32,054 nucleotides of DNA from an uncultured Sphingomonadales bacterium (lineage in GTDB: Bacteria > Pseudomonadota > Alphaproteobacteria > Sphingomonadales > Sphingomonadaceae). The notes under the pieces were generated by a model. The model had not been told where the DNA came from, ran no database searches, and saw nothing but the letters and a program-made list of their open reading frames with translations. How positions within the stretch are numbered: position 1 is the first letter of the stretch; each line of letters starts with the position of its first letter. Positions 6,736 through 16,358 of the stretch are shown here, piece by piece. A program made the translations under genes and the position numbers. The DNA is taken from the NCBI GenBank assembly GCA_903834285.1, contig CAILIO010000399.1, positions 1-32,054 of the forward strand, in the 5' to 3' direction.

Positions 6736-8169
6736 CTAGTCGTCCAGCACCCAGCTGTCTTTCGTCCCCCCGCCCTGCGACGAGTTCACCACGAGCGAGC
6801 CCTTCTTGAGCGCGACGCGAGTGAGGCCGCCGGGGGTGATGTCAATCCCGCCGGGCGAGACGAGCACGAAGGGCCTGAGGTCAACATGGCGCGGGGTGAG
6901 CCCGGCGCGGCCGAGGATCGGCACGGTGGAAAGCGAAAGCGTGGGCTGCGCGATGTAGTTGTGCGGGCGCGCGGCAAGCTTGGCAGCGAAAGCGGCGATT
7001 TCCTTCTTCGACGAGGTCGGCCCGATCAGCATACCGTAGCCGCCCGAGCCATGGACTTCCTTGACCACGAGATCGGCGAGGTTTTCGAGCACATATTTGA
7101 GCGCGTCGGGCTCCGAGCAGCGCCAGGTCGGCACATTGGGCAGGATCGGCTTCTCGCCAGTGTAGAACTCGACGATTTCGGGCATGAACGAATAGATCGC
7201 CTTGTCATCGGCGATACCGGTGCCTGGTGCATTGGCGATGGTGATGCCGCCCGCGCGGTAGACGTCCATGATGCCCGAGACGCCGAGCTGGCTTTCAGGG
7301 TTGAACGTCAGCGGATCGAGATAATCATCGTCGACCCGGCGGTAGAGCACGTCGATCGGCTGGTATCCCTGCGTGGTGCGCATGGCGATGCGGCCGTTTT
7401 CGATCCGGAGGTCGCTGCCCTCAACCAGTTCGGCGCCCATCTGGTCTGCGAGGAACGCGTGCTCGAAATAGGCCGAATTGTAGATGCCGGGGGTGAGCAC
7501 CGCGACGACCGGCTGGTGGCCCTTGGCGGCGGGCGGCAGGCAAGCGGCAAGGCTGCGCGCAAGTCGGCGCGGATAGTCCGAAACCTCGCGCACGCGGACC
7601 CGCGTGAAGAGTTCCGGAAACATCGCCATCATCGTCTCGCGGTTCTCCAGCATGTAGGAGACGCCCGATGGCGTGCGCGCGTTGTCTTCGAGGACCATGA
7701 AATCGTCCTCGCCGGTGCGGACGAGATCGATGCCGACGATATGGGTGTAGACCCCGCCCGGCGGCGTGAAGCCGACCATTTGAGGCAGGAAGGCGGGGTT
7801 CTTTTCAAGCAGGCGCGCTGGCAGGCGGCCCGAGCGGACGATTTCCTGCCGGTGGTAAAGATCATGCAGGAACGCATTGAGCGCCCGCACGCGCTGCTCG
7901 ATCCCGCGCGAGAGGCGCCGCCACTGGTGCGCGGTGATGATGCGCGGCACCATGTCGAACGGGATCAGCCGCTCCTCGGCGTCCTCGCTGCCATAGACGT
8001 TGAAGGTAATGCCGGTGCGGCGGAAGAAGGCTTCCGCCTCCGTCCCCTTGCGGCGCAGCAGATCTGCCGGCTGCCCGGCATACCATTCTTCGTATCCGCG
8101 ATAGGCCGGGCGCACCGAGCCATCGGCGGCAAACATCTCGTCGTAGGACGAGGGCGAGGCTGCTTTCAT
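6736..8169 (-). CDS. Circularly permuted ATP-grasp protein (type 2)
   Basis: A 477-residue protein of the circularly permuted ATP-grasp family (formerly DUF404/DUF407), predicted to ligate an amino group to a carboxylate using ATP. Conserved blocks include FNVYG (56-60), RIITAHQW (76-83), VLEDNARTP (159-167), YRRVDDDYLDP (276-286), ANAPGTGIADDK (312-323) and VVKEVHGSGGYGM (368-380), the last resembling a nucleotide-binding Lys plus glycine loop. The frame extends to 8325, but I chose the ATG at 8169: the protein then starts MKAASPSSYDEM as in relatives, and a TACAAT -10-like box lies upstream at 8245-8250. It is the first gene of the operon and is divergent from the molybdopterin oxidoreductase (182-base gap). 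The acceptor and donor substrates are unknown. Confidence 0.9.
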   Translation of the reverse strand: MKAASPSSYDEMFAADGSVRPAYRGYEEWYAGQPADLLRRKGTEAEAFFRRTGITFNVYGSEDAEERLIPFDMVPRIITAHQWRRLSRGIEQRVRALNAFLHDLYHRQEIVRSGRLPARLLEKNPAFLPQMVGFTPPGGVYTHIVGIDLVRTGEDDFMVLEDNARTPSGVSYMLENRETMMAMFPELFTRVRVREVSDYPRRLARSLAACLPPAAKGHQPVVAVLTPGIYNSAYFEHAFLADQMGAELVEGSDLRIENGRIAMRTTQGYQPIDVLYRRVDDDYLDPLTFNPESQLGVSGIMDVYRAGGITIANAPGTGIADDKAIYSFMPEIVEFYTGEKPILPNVPTWRCSEPDALKYVLENLADLVVKEVHGSGGYGMLIGPTSSKKEIAAFAAKLAARPHNYIAQPTLSLSTVPILGRAGLTPRHVDLRPFVLVSPGGIDITPGGLTRVALKKGSLVVNSSQGGGTKDSWVLDD

Positions 8170-8351
8170 GCGATCATCCCGATGCGTCAAAGCTCGCACA
8201 GCGCGCGGCCTTTGCCAAGCGCCATGCTGCACTTGCGAGACAAAATTGTAACCGAATTGCGCGCTGAGGTGCTTCATCGCTTGGCGCTTGCCTTGGCGGC
8301 GGCATGGTGACACGTTTAACCGCACGGCTAATTTCCGGGAAAGAGCAAGCC

Positions 8352-10427
8352 ATGGGCGAGATCCATCACCGCACCTGCCATATCTGCGAAGCCAATTGCG
8401 GCGTGCTAGTGGAAATGGAAGGCAGGCGTGTTCTCTCGATCAAGGGCGATCCGGACAACCCCCTTTCGCGCGGCCATATCTGCCCCAAGGCGACCGCGCT
8501 CGAAGACCTGCAGAACGATCCCGACCGCCTGCGTGCGCCCCAAAAGCGCGTTGGCGATACGTGGACGGAAATCTCGTGGGAGCAGGCCTTCCGCGAAATC
8601 GGCGAAAGAACTCGTGCCATTCTCGCGCGCGATCCTGCCAGCACGGCGACCTATGTCGGCAACCCCAATGCGCACTCTTATGGCAATGCGCTCAATGCCC
8701 ATCACCTGACCAAGGCGCTGGGGACGAAGAACCAGTTTTCCGCGAGCACGGTGGACCAGATGCCGCACCAGATCGCCAACCTGCTGCTCTATGGCCACGC
8801 CAGCATGTTCGGCATTCCGGATATCGACCGCACGCAGACGCTGGTGATCATCGGCGGCAATCCGATGGCCTCCAATGGCTCGGTCTGGACCGTCCCCGAT
8901 TTCCGCAACCGGGTGCGCGCGTTGAAGGCGCGCGGCGGCCAGCTTGTCGTGATCGACCCGCGCCGCACCGAGACCGCCAAGATCGCCGACCGGCATCTCT
9001 TCGTCCGCCCCGCGAGCGACATGTTCCTGCTCGTCGCGCTGCTCAAGGCTGTGATGGCGCGCCGCCCTTACCAGCCGGTGCAGGATTTTGTGACCGGGCT
9101 GGGCGAGGTGGCCGCGCTCCTCGCGCGCTTCGATGATGCCGCCTGCCTAGCGGCCTCGGGCGTTGCCGCCGAGGACATCGCCTTTCTCGCCGACCGCCTG
9201 ACATCCGGGCCCGCCGCGCTTTATGGCCGGCTCGGCATCGCCACGCAGCAGCACGGCACGCTCAACGCCTGGCTGATCGCGCTGATCAATATTGCCGCCG
9301 GACAACTCGACCGCGAGGGCGGGACGGTGTTCCCCATCCCCGCGCTCGATACGATTTCGATGCTGCCGCGCGGATCGCTCGGCAAGTTCACCTCGCGCGT
9401 TTCGGGCCACAAGTCGGCGCTCGGCGAATTCCCAGCCGCGGCGCTGGCCGAAGAAATCGAGACGCCGGGCGAAGGCCAGATCAAGGCGCTCTTCGTTGTG
9501 GCCGGCAATCCGGTCCTCTCGACCCCCAATGGCCCCCGGCTCGACAAGGCGCTGGAGGGCCTCGACCTTATGGTCTCGGTCGACATGTATCGCAACGCCA
9601 CCAGCCGCCGCGCGCACTATATCCTGCCGCCGACAGGCCCCCTCGAACGCGACCATTATGGCCTGTTCCTGCTGCCGATGGCGGTGCGCAATGTCGCGGT
9701 CTATTCGCAGCCCACCTTGGAGCGCGAGAACCCTGAGGCCCTGCACGATTGGGAAATCCTGCGCGGGCTTGCAGCAGCGATCAGCGGCAAGCCGGTGCAG
9801 GAGCCGACCCCGCGCGAGGCGCTCGACAGCCTGCTCAAGACCGGCCCCTACAAAGTCACGCTCGCCGAAGTCGAAGCTGCGCCCTCGGGCCTCGATTTCG
9901 GCCCGCCCAAAACCGGCGTGTTCCCCGAACGCCTGCGCAGCGACGACCAGACGGTGACCTGCGCTGTGCCCGCCTTCATGGGTGCGCTGGCGGCGTTGCA
10001 GGTGCACATGCCCGAAACCGGCAAGCTCACCCTGATCGGCCGGCGGCATCTGCGCACCAACAATTCCTGGCTCGCCAACAGCCACCGCCTGACCAAGGGC
10101 CCGAACCGTTGCACGCTGATGATCCACCCCGACGACGCCGCGCCGCTGGGCCTTGCCGATGGCGACATGGCCGCCGTCCGCTCGGCCTCGGGCATGATCA
10201 CCCTGCCCGCCGAAGTGACGGATGACATGATGCCTGGCACCGTCTCGATCCCGCACGGCTGGGGGCATGACCTGCCCGGCATGGCGATGCAGGTGGCGCG
10301 CGCCCGCGCCGGGGTGAACGTCAATGCGCTGACCGAGTCGGATGCGCTCGACCCGCTCTCGGGCAATGCCGCGCTTTCGGGCGTGCAGGTGGAAGTAGTT
10401 AAGGCGGAGCTGGAAGCGGCCGAATAG
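8352..10427 (+). CDS. Molybdopterin-dependent oxidoreductase (formate dehydrogenase/nitrate reductase-like), single subunit
   Basis: A 691-residue protein of the DMSO-reductase superfamily that should bind a bis-molybdopterin cofactor and one [4Fe-4S] cluster. The cluster motif is Cys9, Cys12, Cys16 and Cys44 (CHICEANC ... GHICPK). VIIGGNPMASNG and VIDPRRTETAK are typical cofactor-binding stretches, and a C-terminal molydopterin dinucleotide-binding domain follows from about residue 560 (IGRRHLRTNNSWL; IPHGWGHD). Where many relatives have the Mo ligand Cys, SeCys or Ser, the segment STVDQMPHQ suggests Asp135, as in NarG-type enzymes; this alignment is by eye. There is no Tat signal, so it is cytoplasmic. 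No electron-transfer subunit, chaperone or cofactor gene is adjacent, so the substrate cannot be named. Start at 8352 chosen over 8304 because the cluster motif then begins at residue 9, as is usual, and GGGAAAGAG precedes it. Confidence 0.88.
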   Translation: MGEIHHRTCHICEANCGVLVEMEGRRVLSIKGDPDNPLSRGHICPKATALEDLQNDPDRLRAPQKRVGDTWTEISWEQAFREIGERTRAILARDPASTATYVGNPNAHSYGNALNAHHLTKALGTKNQFSASTVDQMPHQIANLLLYGHASMFGIPDIDRTQTLVIIGGNPMASNGSVWTVPDFRNRVRALKARGGQLVVIDPRRTETAKIADRHLFVRPASDMFLLVALLKAVMARRPYQPVQDFVTGLGEVAALLARFDDAACLAASGVAAEDIAFLADRLTSGPAALYGRLGIATQQHGTLNAWLIALINIAAGQLDREGGTVFPIPALDTISMLPRGSLGKFTSRVSGHKSALGEFPAAALAEEIETPGEGQIKALFVVAGNPVLSTPNGPRLDKALEGLDLMVSVDMYRNATSRRAHYILPPTGPLERDHYGLFLLPMAVRNVAVYSQPTLERENPEALHDWEILRGLAAAISGKPVQEPTPREALDSLLKTGPYKVTLAEVEAAPSGLDFGPPKTGVFPERLRSDDQTVTCAVPAFMGALAALQVHMPETGKLTLIGRRHLRTNNSWLANSHRLTKGPNRCTLMIHPDDAAPLGLADGDMAAVRSASGMITLPAEVTDDMMPGTVSIPHGWGHDLPGMAMQVARARAGVNVNALTESDALDPLSGNAALSGVQVEVVKAELEAAE

Positions 10428-10543
10428 GCGGACTGTGCTTATAGGCAGGGGCCGCAAACGCTGCGCCAGCGCGTTGGCTCCAGCCTCGGCAGGCGCCCCA
10501 CGCGCGTGCATCCCATGACGTGCGTTACGCACCATCGGCCCGC

Positions 10544-10572
10544 TTGCCTGTGCGCGCTTTGTTCCCCATATC
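10544..10572 (+). promoter_or_regulatory. Candidate uvrB promoter giving a near-leaderless transcript
   Basis: TTGCCT (10544-10549), 17 bases, then CATATC (10567-10572). The expected start point, six to seven bases on, falls at 10578-10579, the first base of the uvrB ATG. No convincing ribosome binding site precedes that ATG, which fits. No alphaproteobacterial SOS box (GTTC-N7-GTTC) is seen; only a single GTTC at 10561 lies in the spacer. Confidence 0.35.
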
Positions 10573-10578
10573 ACGCGC

Positions 10579-12768
<2,190 letters not shown>

Positions 12769-12799
12769 TGCTTGCAGATTTTTGTATAATCTGCTAGCA
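12769..12799. promoter_or_regulatory. Palindromic operator and promoter of the toxin-antitoxin pair
   Basis: A 31-base palindrome starts at the base after the uvrB stop. Inner arms GCAGATT / AATCTGC are perfect with a seven-base centre; outer arms TGCT / AGCA extend them past one mismatched T-T pair, so 11 of 12 positions match. A -10 TATAAT (12785-12790) lies inside it; alternatively TTGCAG (12773-12778), 17 bases and TAGCAT (12795-12800) form a promoter across it. A ribbon-helix-helix antitoxin bound here would block its own promoter, the usual autoregulation in this family. Confidence 0.7.
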
Positions 12800-12823
12800 T
12801 TTTCAGCTCGCAAGGATTAGCAT

Positions 12824-13048
12824 ATGGCTACCGCAACTGCACGCAATGTCGATGACAAGGACTATGCCGCGCTTGCCGCAATGGCAGCGGCTAATGGCCG
12901 TTCGATTTCCGAGGAGCTGCGCGCGCTGATTGCCGAGGCGGCCAGGCGGCGGCGGCTGGATGAATTGATTGCGCAGATCAAGCCCTTGCCTCTGCCAGAA
13001 GGCATGACCACGCTTGATCTCCTGCGCGAGGAACGGGACAGCTGGTGA
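12824..13048 (+). CDS. FitA/VapB-like ribbon-helix-helix antitoxin
   Basis: A 74-residue antitoxin. Residues 1-45 (ATARNVDDKDYAALAAMAA then GRSISEELRALIAEAA) match FitA-type ribbon-helix-helix proteins, which dimerise and bind operator DNA. The C-terminal part, with DELIAQIKPLPLPEG, is the likely toxin-neutralising tail. The ribosome site AAGGA lies seven bases before the ATG. The gene overlaps the toxin by four bases (GTGA), so the two are translationally coupled. The palindrome at 12769-12799 is its probable operator. The pair sits directly behind uvrB with no sign of an insertion element. Confidence 0.85.
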   Translation: MATATARNVDDKDYAALAAMAAANGRSISEELRALIAEAARRRRLDELIAQIKPLPLPEGMTTLDLLREERDSW

Positions 13049-13467
13049 TCGTTTTCGACGCCAGCCTGGCGCTCAAATGGTATTTCGACGAGGCGGGCGG
13101 GAGCGCGGCGAAGGCCGAACTTGCACGTCATGGCGGCGATATCATCGTGCCGGGCGTGTTCGTCGTTGAAGTGACTGCGGCTCTGGCTCGGCGTGCGAAC
13201 ATCGACAAGGCGCTCCGCAGCACTATGGAGAGCGCGCTGTCCAGCTTTCTCGCCCTGATCGAAGAGCGATTCATCAGCGTCGATGAGACCGGCACCGACG
13301 CCATGGCACGAGCCGCCCGGCTCGCGCTGGATCTCGGCCATCCGCTCAAGGACTGTATCTATCTTGCGCTCGCGATGAAAATGGGCTGCGAGATGCTGAC
13401 CAGTGATCTGCGCCTTGCCGACAAGGCGCGGGGGACATGGCCAAAGATTCGGGTCCTTGAAGGATAA
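13045..13467 (+). CDS. PIN-domain toxin, VapC/FitB type
   Basis: A 140-residue PIN-domain ribonuclease, the probable toxin of the pair. The four acidic residues of the metal site are visible: Asp5 (VFDASLALKW), Glu42 (VVEVTAALARR), Asp103 (HPLKDCIYLALA) and Asp121 (LTSDLRLADKA), so it should be active. Family members cut tRNA or rRNA; the target here cannot be read from sequence. It starts with GTG at 13045, within the antitoxin stop (GTGA overlap), which keeps toxin translation dependent on antitoxin translation. It is followed after seven bases by the small lipoprotein gene. Confidence 0.88.
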   Translation: MIVFDASLALKWYFDEAGGSAAKAELARHGGDIIVPGVFVVEVTAALARRANIDKALRSTMESALSSFLALIEERFISVDETGTDAMARAARLALDLGHPLKDCIYLALAMKMGCEMLTSDLRLADKARGTWPKIRVLEG

Positions 13468-13474
13468 GTATCCC

Positions 13475-13999
13475 ATGTCGCGTGTCGCACCTGCCCTCTT
13501 GTTCCAGCTGCTGGCCGCCTGCTCGTCGTCCTCCGCGACGACGCCTGCGGTCGAGGATAGCCCGGTCGATGCCGTGCGCGTGGCCATGCCAGCGGACAGC
13601 ACCGCGCCAGTGCCGACGCGCGGCGAAGATGCCAAGGGCGCGTGGACTGCTGCGCCGGGGGGCGAGGCCGCGCGCTTCGGCTATTCGGGCGAAGCGCCGC
13701 TGCTGAGCCTCGAATGCCGTACCGGCCAGCTTGTGGTTGTGCGCAATGTGGCAGCGCCCATCGGCGCGGCCGCGCTCTTTGCGCTGCAGGGAAGCGGCTA
13801 TATCTTGCGGCTTCCGGTCGATGCGACGGCGGTTGCCGGCCAGCGCGGCTATGTCTGGCAGGGCCAGATTGCGGCCGACGACAAGCGCCTGACGCTGTTC
13901 AAGGCAAAGTTTGCCGGGACGCTCCCCGGCGGCGGGCACATCGAAGTGCCCGCGAGCGAGGTACCCGGCAGCCTGATCAAGCGCTGCAAGGGCGCTTAG
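13475..13999 (+). CDS. Small hypothetical lipoprotein
   Basis: A 174-residue protein that I do not recognise. Residues 1-15 form a short hydrophobic signal ending LLAAC, so Cys16 is a candidate lipidated residue; the n-region is short (MSR). A linker rich in Ser, Ala and Pro (17-60) leads to a beta-rich domain (65-174) containing LSLECRTGQLVVVRN, then a second cysteine near the C terminus (LIKRCKGA), perhaps a disulfide with the Cys of LECRT. I chose the ATG at 13475 because AAGGATAAG precedes it and the upstream codons overlap the toxin gene. It lies seven bases behind the toxin but probably has a separate envelope role. Its stop shares bases with the stop of the convergent helix-hairpin-helix gene (TTAG, 13996-13999). 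Confidence 0.75.
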   Translation: MSRVAPALLFQLLAACSSSSATTPAVEDSPVDAVRVAMPADSTAPVPTRGEDAKGAWTAAPGGEAARFGYSGEAPLLSLECRTGQLVVVRNVAAPIGAAALFALQGSGYILRLPVDATAVAGQRGYVWQGQIAADDKRLTLFKAKFAGTLPGGGHIEVPASEVPGSLIKRCKGA

Positions 14000-14475
14000 A
14001 GTTTCCCGAACCGGGCTTCGTAGGCCGCCACATCATCGTCGGCGAGCAGCCTCGCCTGTTCGATCCAGTTGTCGCGCGTCGCGCGGCCGGCAAAGGCGCC
14101 GAGTTGGGCATCGATCCGGGCGACATCCGCTTCGGTCCACGCCGCGATTTCGGCATAGCGGGTCACGCCGAGCGCGCGCAGGGCCATGCTGATCTTGGGA
14201 CCGAGGCCCTTGATGCGGGTGAGGTCGTCGCCTTCATCCGCAGCCGGCGGCGGCGCATCGGCAAGGACCGGCGGTGGCTCGATCGCGGCGGCGGGCGGCG
14301 CATCGATCAGCGCGCTGTTGCGGGCAGCGGGCGCCGCACCTTCGGACAGGACATCGCGGTACTCGCGCTTTTCCGGCACCGCCTTGCCGCGCCGGAGCAG
14401 GAGCACCAGCGCCAGCACGAGCAGCAGCGCCACCGCGCCGACCAGAACCGCGTTCGCCTGAATCCATTCCATCAT
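13996..14475 (-). CDS. Membrane-anchored helix-hairpin-helix protein
   Basis: A 159-residue protein with one N-terminal transmembrane helix (about 9-28), a basic turn (RRGKAVPEKREYR, probably cytoplasmic), a Pro/Ala-rich linker (48-80) and a C-terminal helix-hairpin-helix region (83-125). The last contains DLTRIKGLGPKISMALRALG, the non-specific DNA-binding hairpin found in many repair proteins and in the tail of some NADH dehydrogenase E subunits. Databases often label such proteins as predicted nuclease-like or NuoE C-terminal-like; no catalytic residues are evident. It may tether DNA or a protein partner to the membrane. Start ATG at 14475 with GAGGGCAGG upstream; Met2 at 14472 is an alternative. 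Confidence 0.75.
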   Translation of the reverse strand: MMEWIQANAVLVGAVALLLVLALVLLLRRGKAVPEKREYRDVLSEGAAPAARNSALIDAPPAAAIEPPPVLADAPPPAADEGDDLTRIKGLGPKISMALRALGVTRYAEIAAWTEADVARIDAQLGAFAGRATRDNWIEQARLLADDDVAAYEARFGKL

Positions 14476-14493
14476 CGCCTGCCCTCAGCCTGC

Positions 14494-14530
14494 TTCACCG
14501 GGCACGCGCTTTCCCACGTGCGCCGGTGAA
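14494..14530. terminator. Strong hairpin between the VWA gene and the HhH gene
   Basis: TTCACCGG-GCACG (14494-14506) pairs with CGTGC-G-CCGGTGAA (14517-14530): 13 base pairs with one bulged G and a ten-base loop. It lies in the 74-base gap after the VWA gene, in front of the HhH gene on the same strand. No T-run follows on either side, so it may be a factor-dependent terminator or a processing or stability hairpin rather than a classic intrinsic terminator. Confidence 0.45.
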
Positions 14531-14549
14531 TGCCAAGGGGGTAGCGCGC

Positions 14550-16256
14550 TCAGGGCCGCGCGAGTGATCCTGCGAGGCTGACGAGCTTGACGAATTCAGC
14601 GCGCGAGAAATCGGCAGGCTCTCCAGCGAGCGTGTGCACTTGCTGCCAGCCGAAATTTGCCAGCATCGGATCGCCGCGCAGCTTCTGGCCATAGGCCGCG
14701 ACCGCGACCGCAAAGGCCATGTCACCTCGGGGCGGAGCCGCCGCAGCAATCAGGCTGCGCGCCACCGGCCGTTCGATCAGGCGCGACTTGCTCTCGCCCG
14801 GCAGCTTGTAGCGCAGCTTCACGAAGGCAAGCTCGCTCCCCGCTGGGCCTTCCTGCGCGGGCCCTTCCTCATAGCGGCGCGGGCCGATCCAGCCGGGCGC
14901 GCCCGCCGGGACGATCTCGTAGATCGCGGTCACCTGATGGCCCGCGCCGATCTCGCCCGCATCCACTTTGTCGTTGTTGAAATCCTCCTCGCGCAGCGCC
15001 CGGTTTTCGTAGCCGACCAGCCGGTACTGCGAGACGGCGGCGGGATTGAATTCGACCTGGATCTTCACGTCGCCAGCGATGGTGAAGAGCGTCGAGGACA
15101 TCTCTTCGGCGAGCACCTTGCGGGCCTCCAGCGCCGTGTCGATATAGGCGTAGTTGCCGTTCCCGTGGTCGGCGATCTGCTCCATCATCGCCTCGTTGTA
15201 GTTGCCCTGCCCGAAGCCCAGCGTGGTCAGGGTGATGCCGCTGTCGCGCTGCTTCTCGACCATTTCGAGCAAGGCCTTGGTGTCCGAGACGCCCACGTTG
15301 AAATCGCCATCGGTGGCGAGCAGGATGCGGTTCACCCCGTCCTTGATGAAGCTCGTCCGCGCGACTTCATAAGCAAGCTGGAGCCCTGCCCCGCCCGCGG
15401 TGGAGCCGCCCGCCTGCAATTGCTCGAGCGCGGCGCGGATCTGCGCCTTGTCGTTGGTTGGCGGCAGCACCAGCCCCGCGGCACCCGCATAGACCACGAT
15501 CGAGACGCGGTCCTGCGGCTTCAATTCCTCGGCCAGCCCCATCAGCGCGGTCTTGACCAGCGGCAGCTTGTCCGGATCGTACATCGAGCCCGAAACGTCG
15601 ACGAGGAACACGAGATTGGCCGGCGGTCGCTGGCTGCGTGGCAGATCATAGCCGCGCAGGCCCACGCGCAGAAGCCGCGTCTGGGCGTTCCATGGCGTCA
15701 CGGCCATGTCGGTCGTCACGCTGAAGGGCGCCTCGCGCTTTTCGGGGAGCGGATAAGCATAGCGGAAATAATTGATCATCTCCTCGGTGCGCACAGCATC
15801 GCGGGGTGGCAACTGGCCCGCGGTCAGGAACCGCCGCGCATTGGCATAGGCGCCGGTATCGACATCAACCGAGAAGGTGGAGACCGGTTCGCTCCGCGTG
15901 AGGTGGACGGGGCTCACCTCCTTCCCGTCATAGCGCTCGGTGCCGGGATCGCCGGGCACGATCACCGAGGGCACGTGGATATAGCGGCTATCCTGCACGG
16001 CCTTGTTCGCCATGAGCGGCGCCGGTGCGACAAGCGACTGAAGCACGCCCGGTGCCGGCGGAGGCGGAGGAGCTGCCGAGGGATAGGCCTCCCGCGGGGC
16101 GTTCAGGGCAATTCCATCGGTGTCGGTCTTGCCAGACTGGCGAGTCGCGGTGACGACGACCTCGCTCGCACCTTCAACCACTTTCTCCTGCTTAGTGGCG
16201 CATCCAGCCAGCAGCGTGCCCGCCATCAGCGTAGCGGTCAGCATCCTCTTTGCCAT
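14550..16256 (-). CDS. Von Willebrand factor A domain lipoprotein, YfbK-like
   Basis: A 568-residue envelope protein resembling E. coli YfbK. Residues 1-18 are a lipoprotein signal with LLAGC, Cys19 being lipidated. A short segment EVVVTATRQ (32-40) resembles a TonB box. A Pro-rich linker (about 60-80) precedes the YfbK-type N-terminal domain (FSVDVDTGAYANARRFL, 128-144; EEMINYFRY). The VWA domain follows, with the metal-ion site Asp220-x-Ser222-x-Ser224 (DVSGSM) and LLATDGDFNVG. The last ~170 residues match the YfbK C-terminal domain. VWA domains bind protein ligands through Mg2+; the partner is unknown. The frame extends to 16343, but GGAAGGA lies eight bases before the ATG at 16256 and gives the lipoprotein signal. 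Confidence 0.88.
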   Translation of the reverse strand: MAKRMLTATLMAGTLLAGCATKQEKVVEGASEVVVTATRQSGKTDTDGIALNAPREAYPSAAPPPPPAPGVLQSLVAPAPLMANKAVQDSRYIHVPSVIVPGDPGTERYDGKEVSPVHLTRSEPVSTFSVDVDTGAYANARRFLTAGQLPPRDAVRTEEMINYFRYAYPLPEKREAPFSVTTDMAVTPWNAQTRLLRVGLRGYDLPRSQRPPANLVFLVDVSGSMYDPDKLPLVKTALMGLAEELKPQDRVSIVVYAGAAGLVLPPTNDKAQIRAALEQLQAGGSTAGGAGLQLAYEVARTSFIKDGVNRILLATDGDFNVGVSDTKALLEMVEKQRDSGITLTTLGFGQGNYNEAMMEQIADHGNGNYAYIDTALEARKVLAEEMSSTLFTIAGDVKIQVEFNPAAVSQYRLVGYENRALREEDFNNDKVDAGEIGAGHQVTAIYEIVPAGAPGWIGPRRYEEGPAQEGPAGSELAFVKLRYKLPGESKSRLIERPVARSLIAAAAPPRGDMAFAVAVAAYGQKLRGDPMLANFGWQQVHTLAGEPADFSRAEFVKLVSLAGSLARP

Positions 16257-16358
16257 CGGGTCGGTCCTTCCCTGTGAGCGTTGGAGCCCCCGGATGGAAA
16301 GACACGGCTTTACCCGTGAACGCCGACTGAACGTTCCCCGCATGCGGCGAAGCGAAAT

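Noticed and set aside
8245..8273. Complete promoter for the Anbu operon
   Set aside because: TACAAT at 8245-8250 (minus) is a fair -10, but no acceptable -35 lies 16-18 bases upstream, so it is mentioned only in the gene entry.
6583..8310. 575-codon plus-strand open frame opposite the ATP-grasp gene
   Set aside because: Shadow frame; the minus-strand ATP-grasp protein has clear conserved motifs over the same bases.
10459..10471. CGCTG-CGC-CAGCG hairpin after the molybdoenzyme as a terminator
   Set aside because: Five-base stem with no T-run; too weak in this base composition.
10428..10578. LexA/SOS box upstream of uvrB
   Set aside because: Only one GTTC half-site is present; no GTTC-N7-GTTC or GAAC-N7-GTTC pattern.
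14634..16277. 547-codon plus-strand open frame opposite the VWA lipoprotein
   Set aside because: Shadow of the VWA gene; the real protein has signal, MIDAS motif and YfbK-like C terminus.
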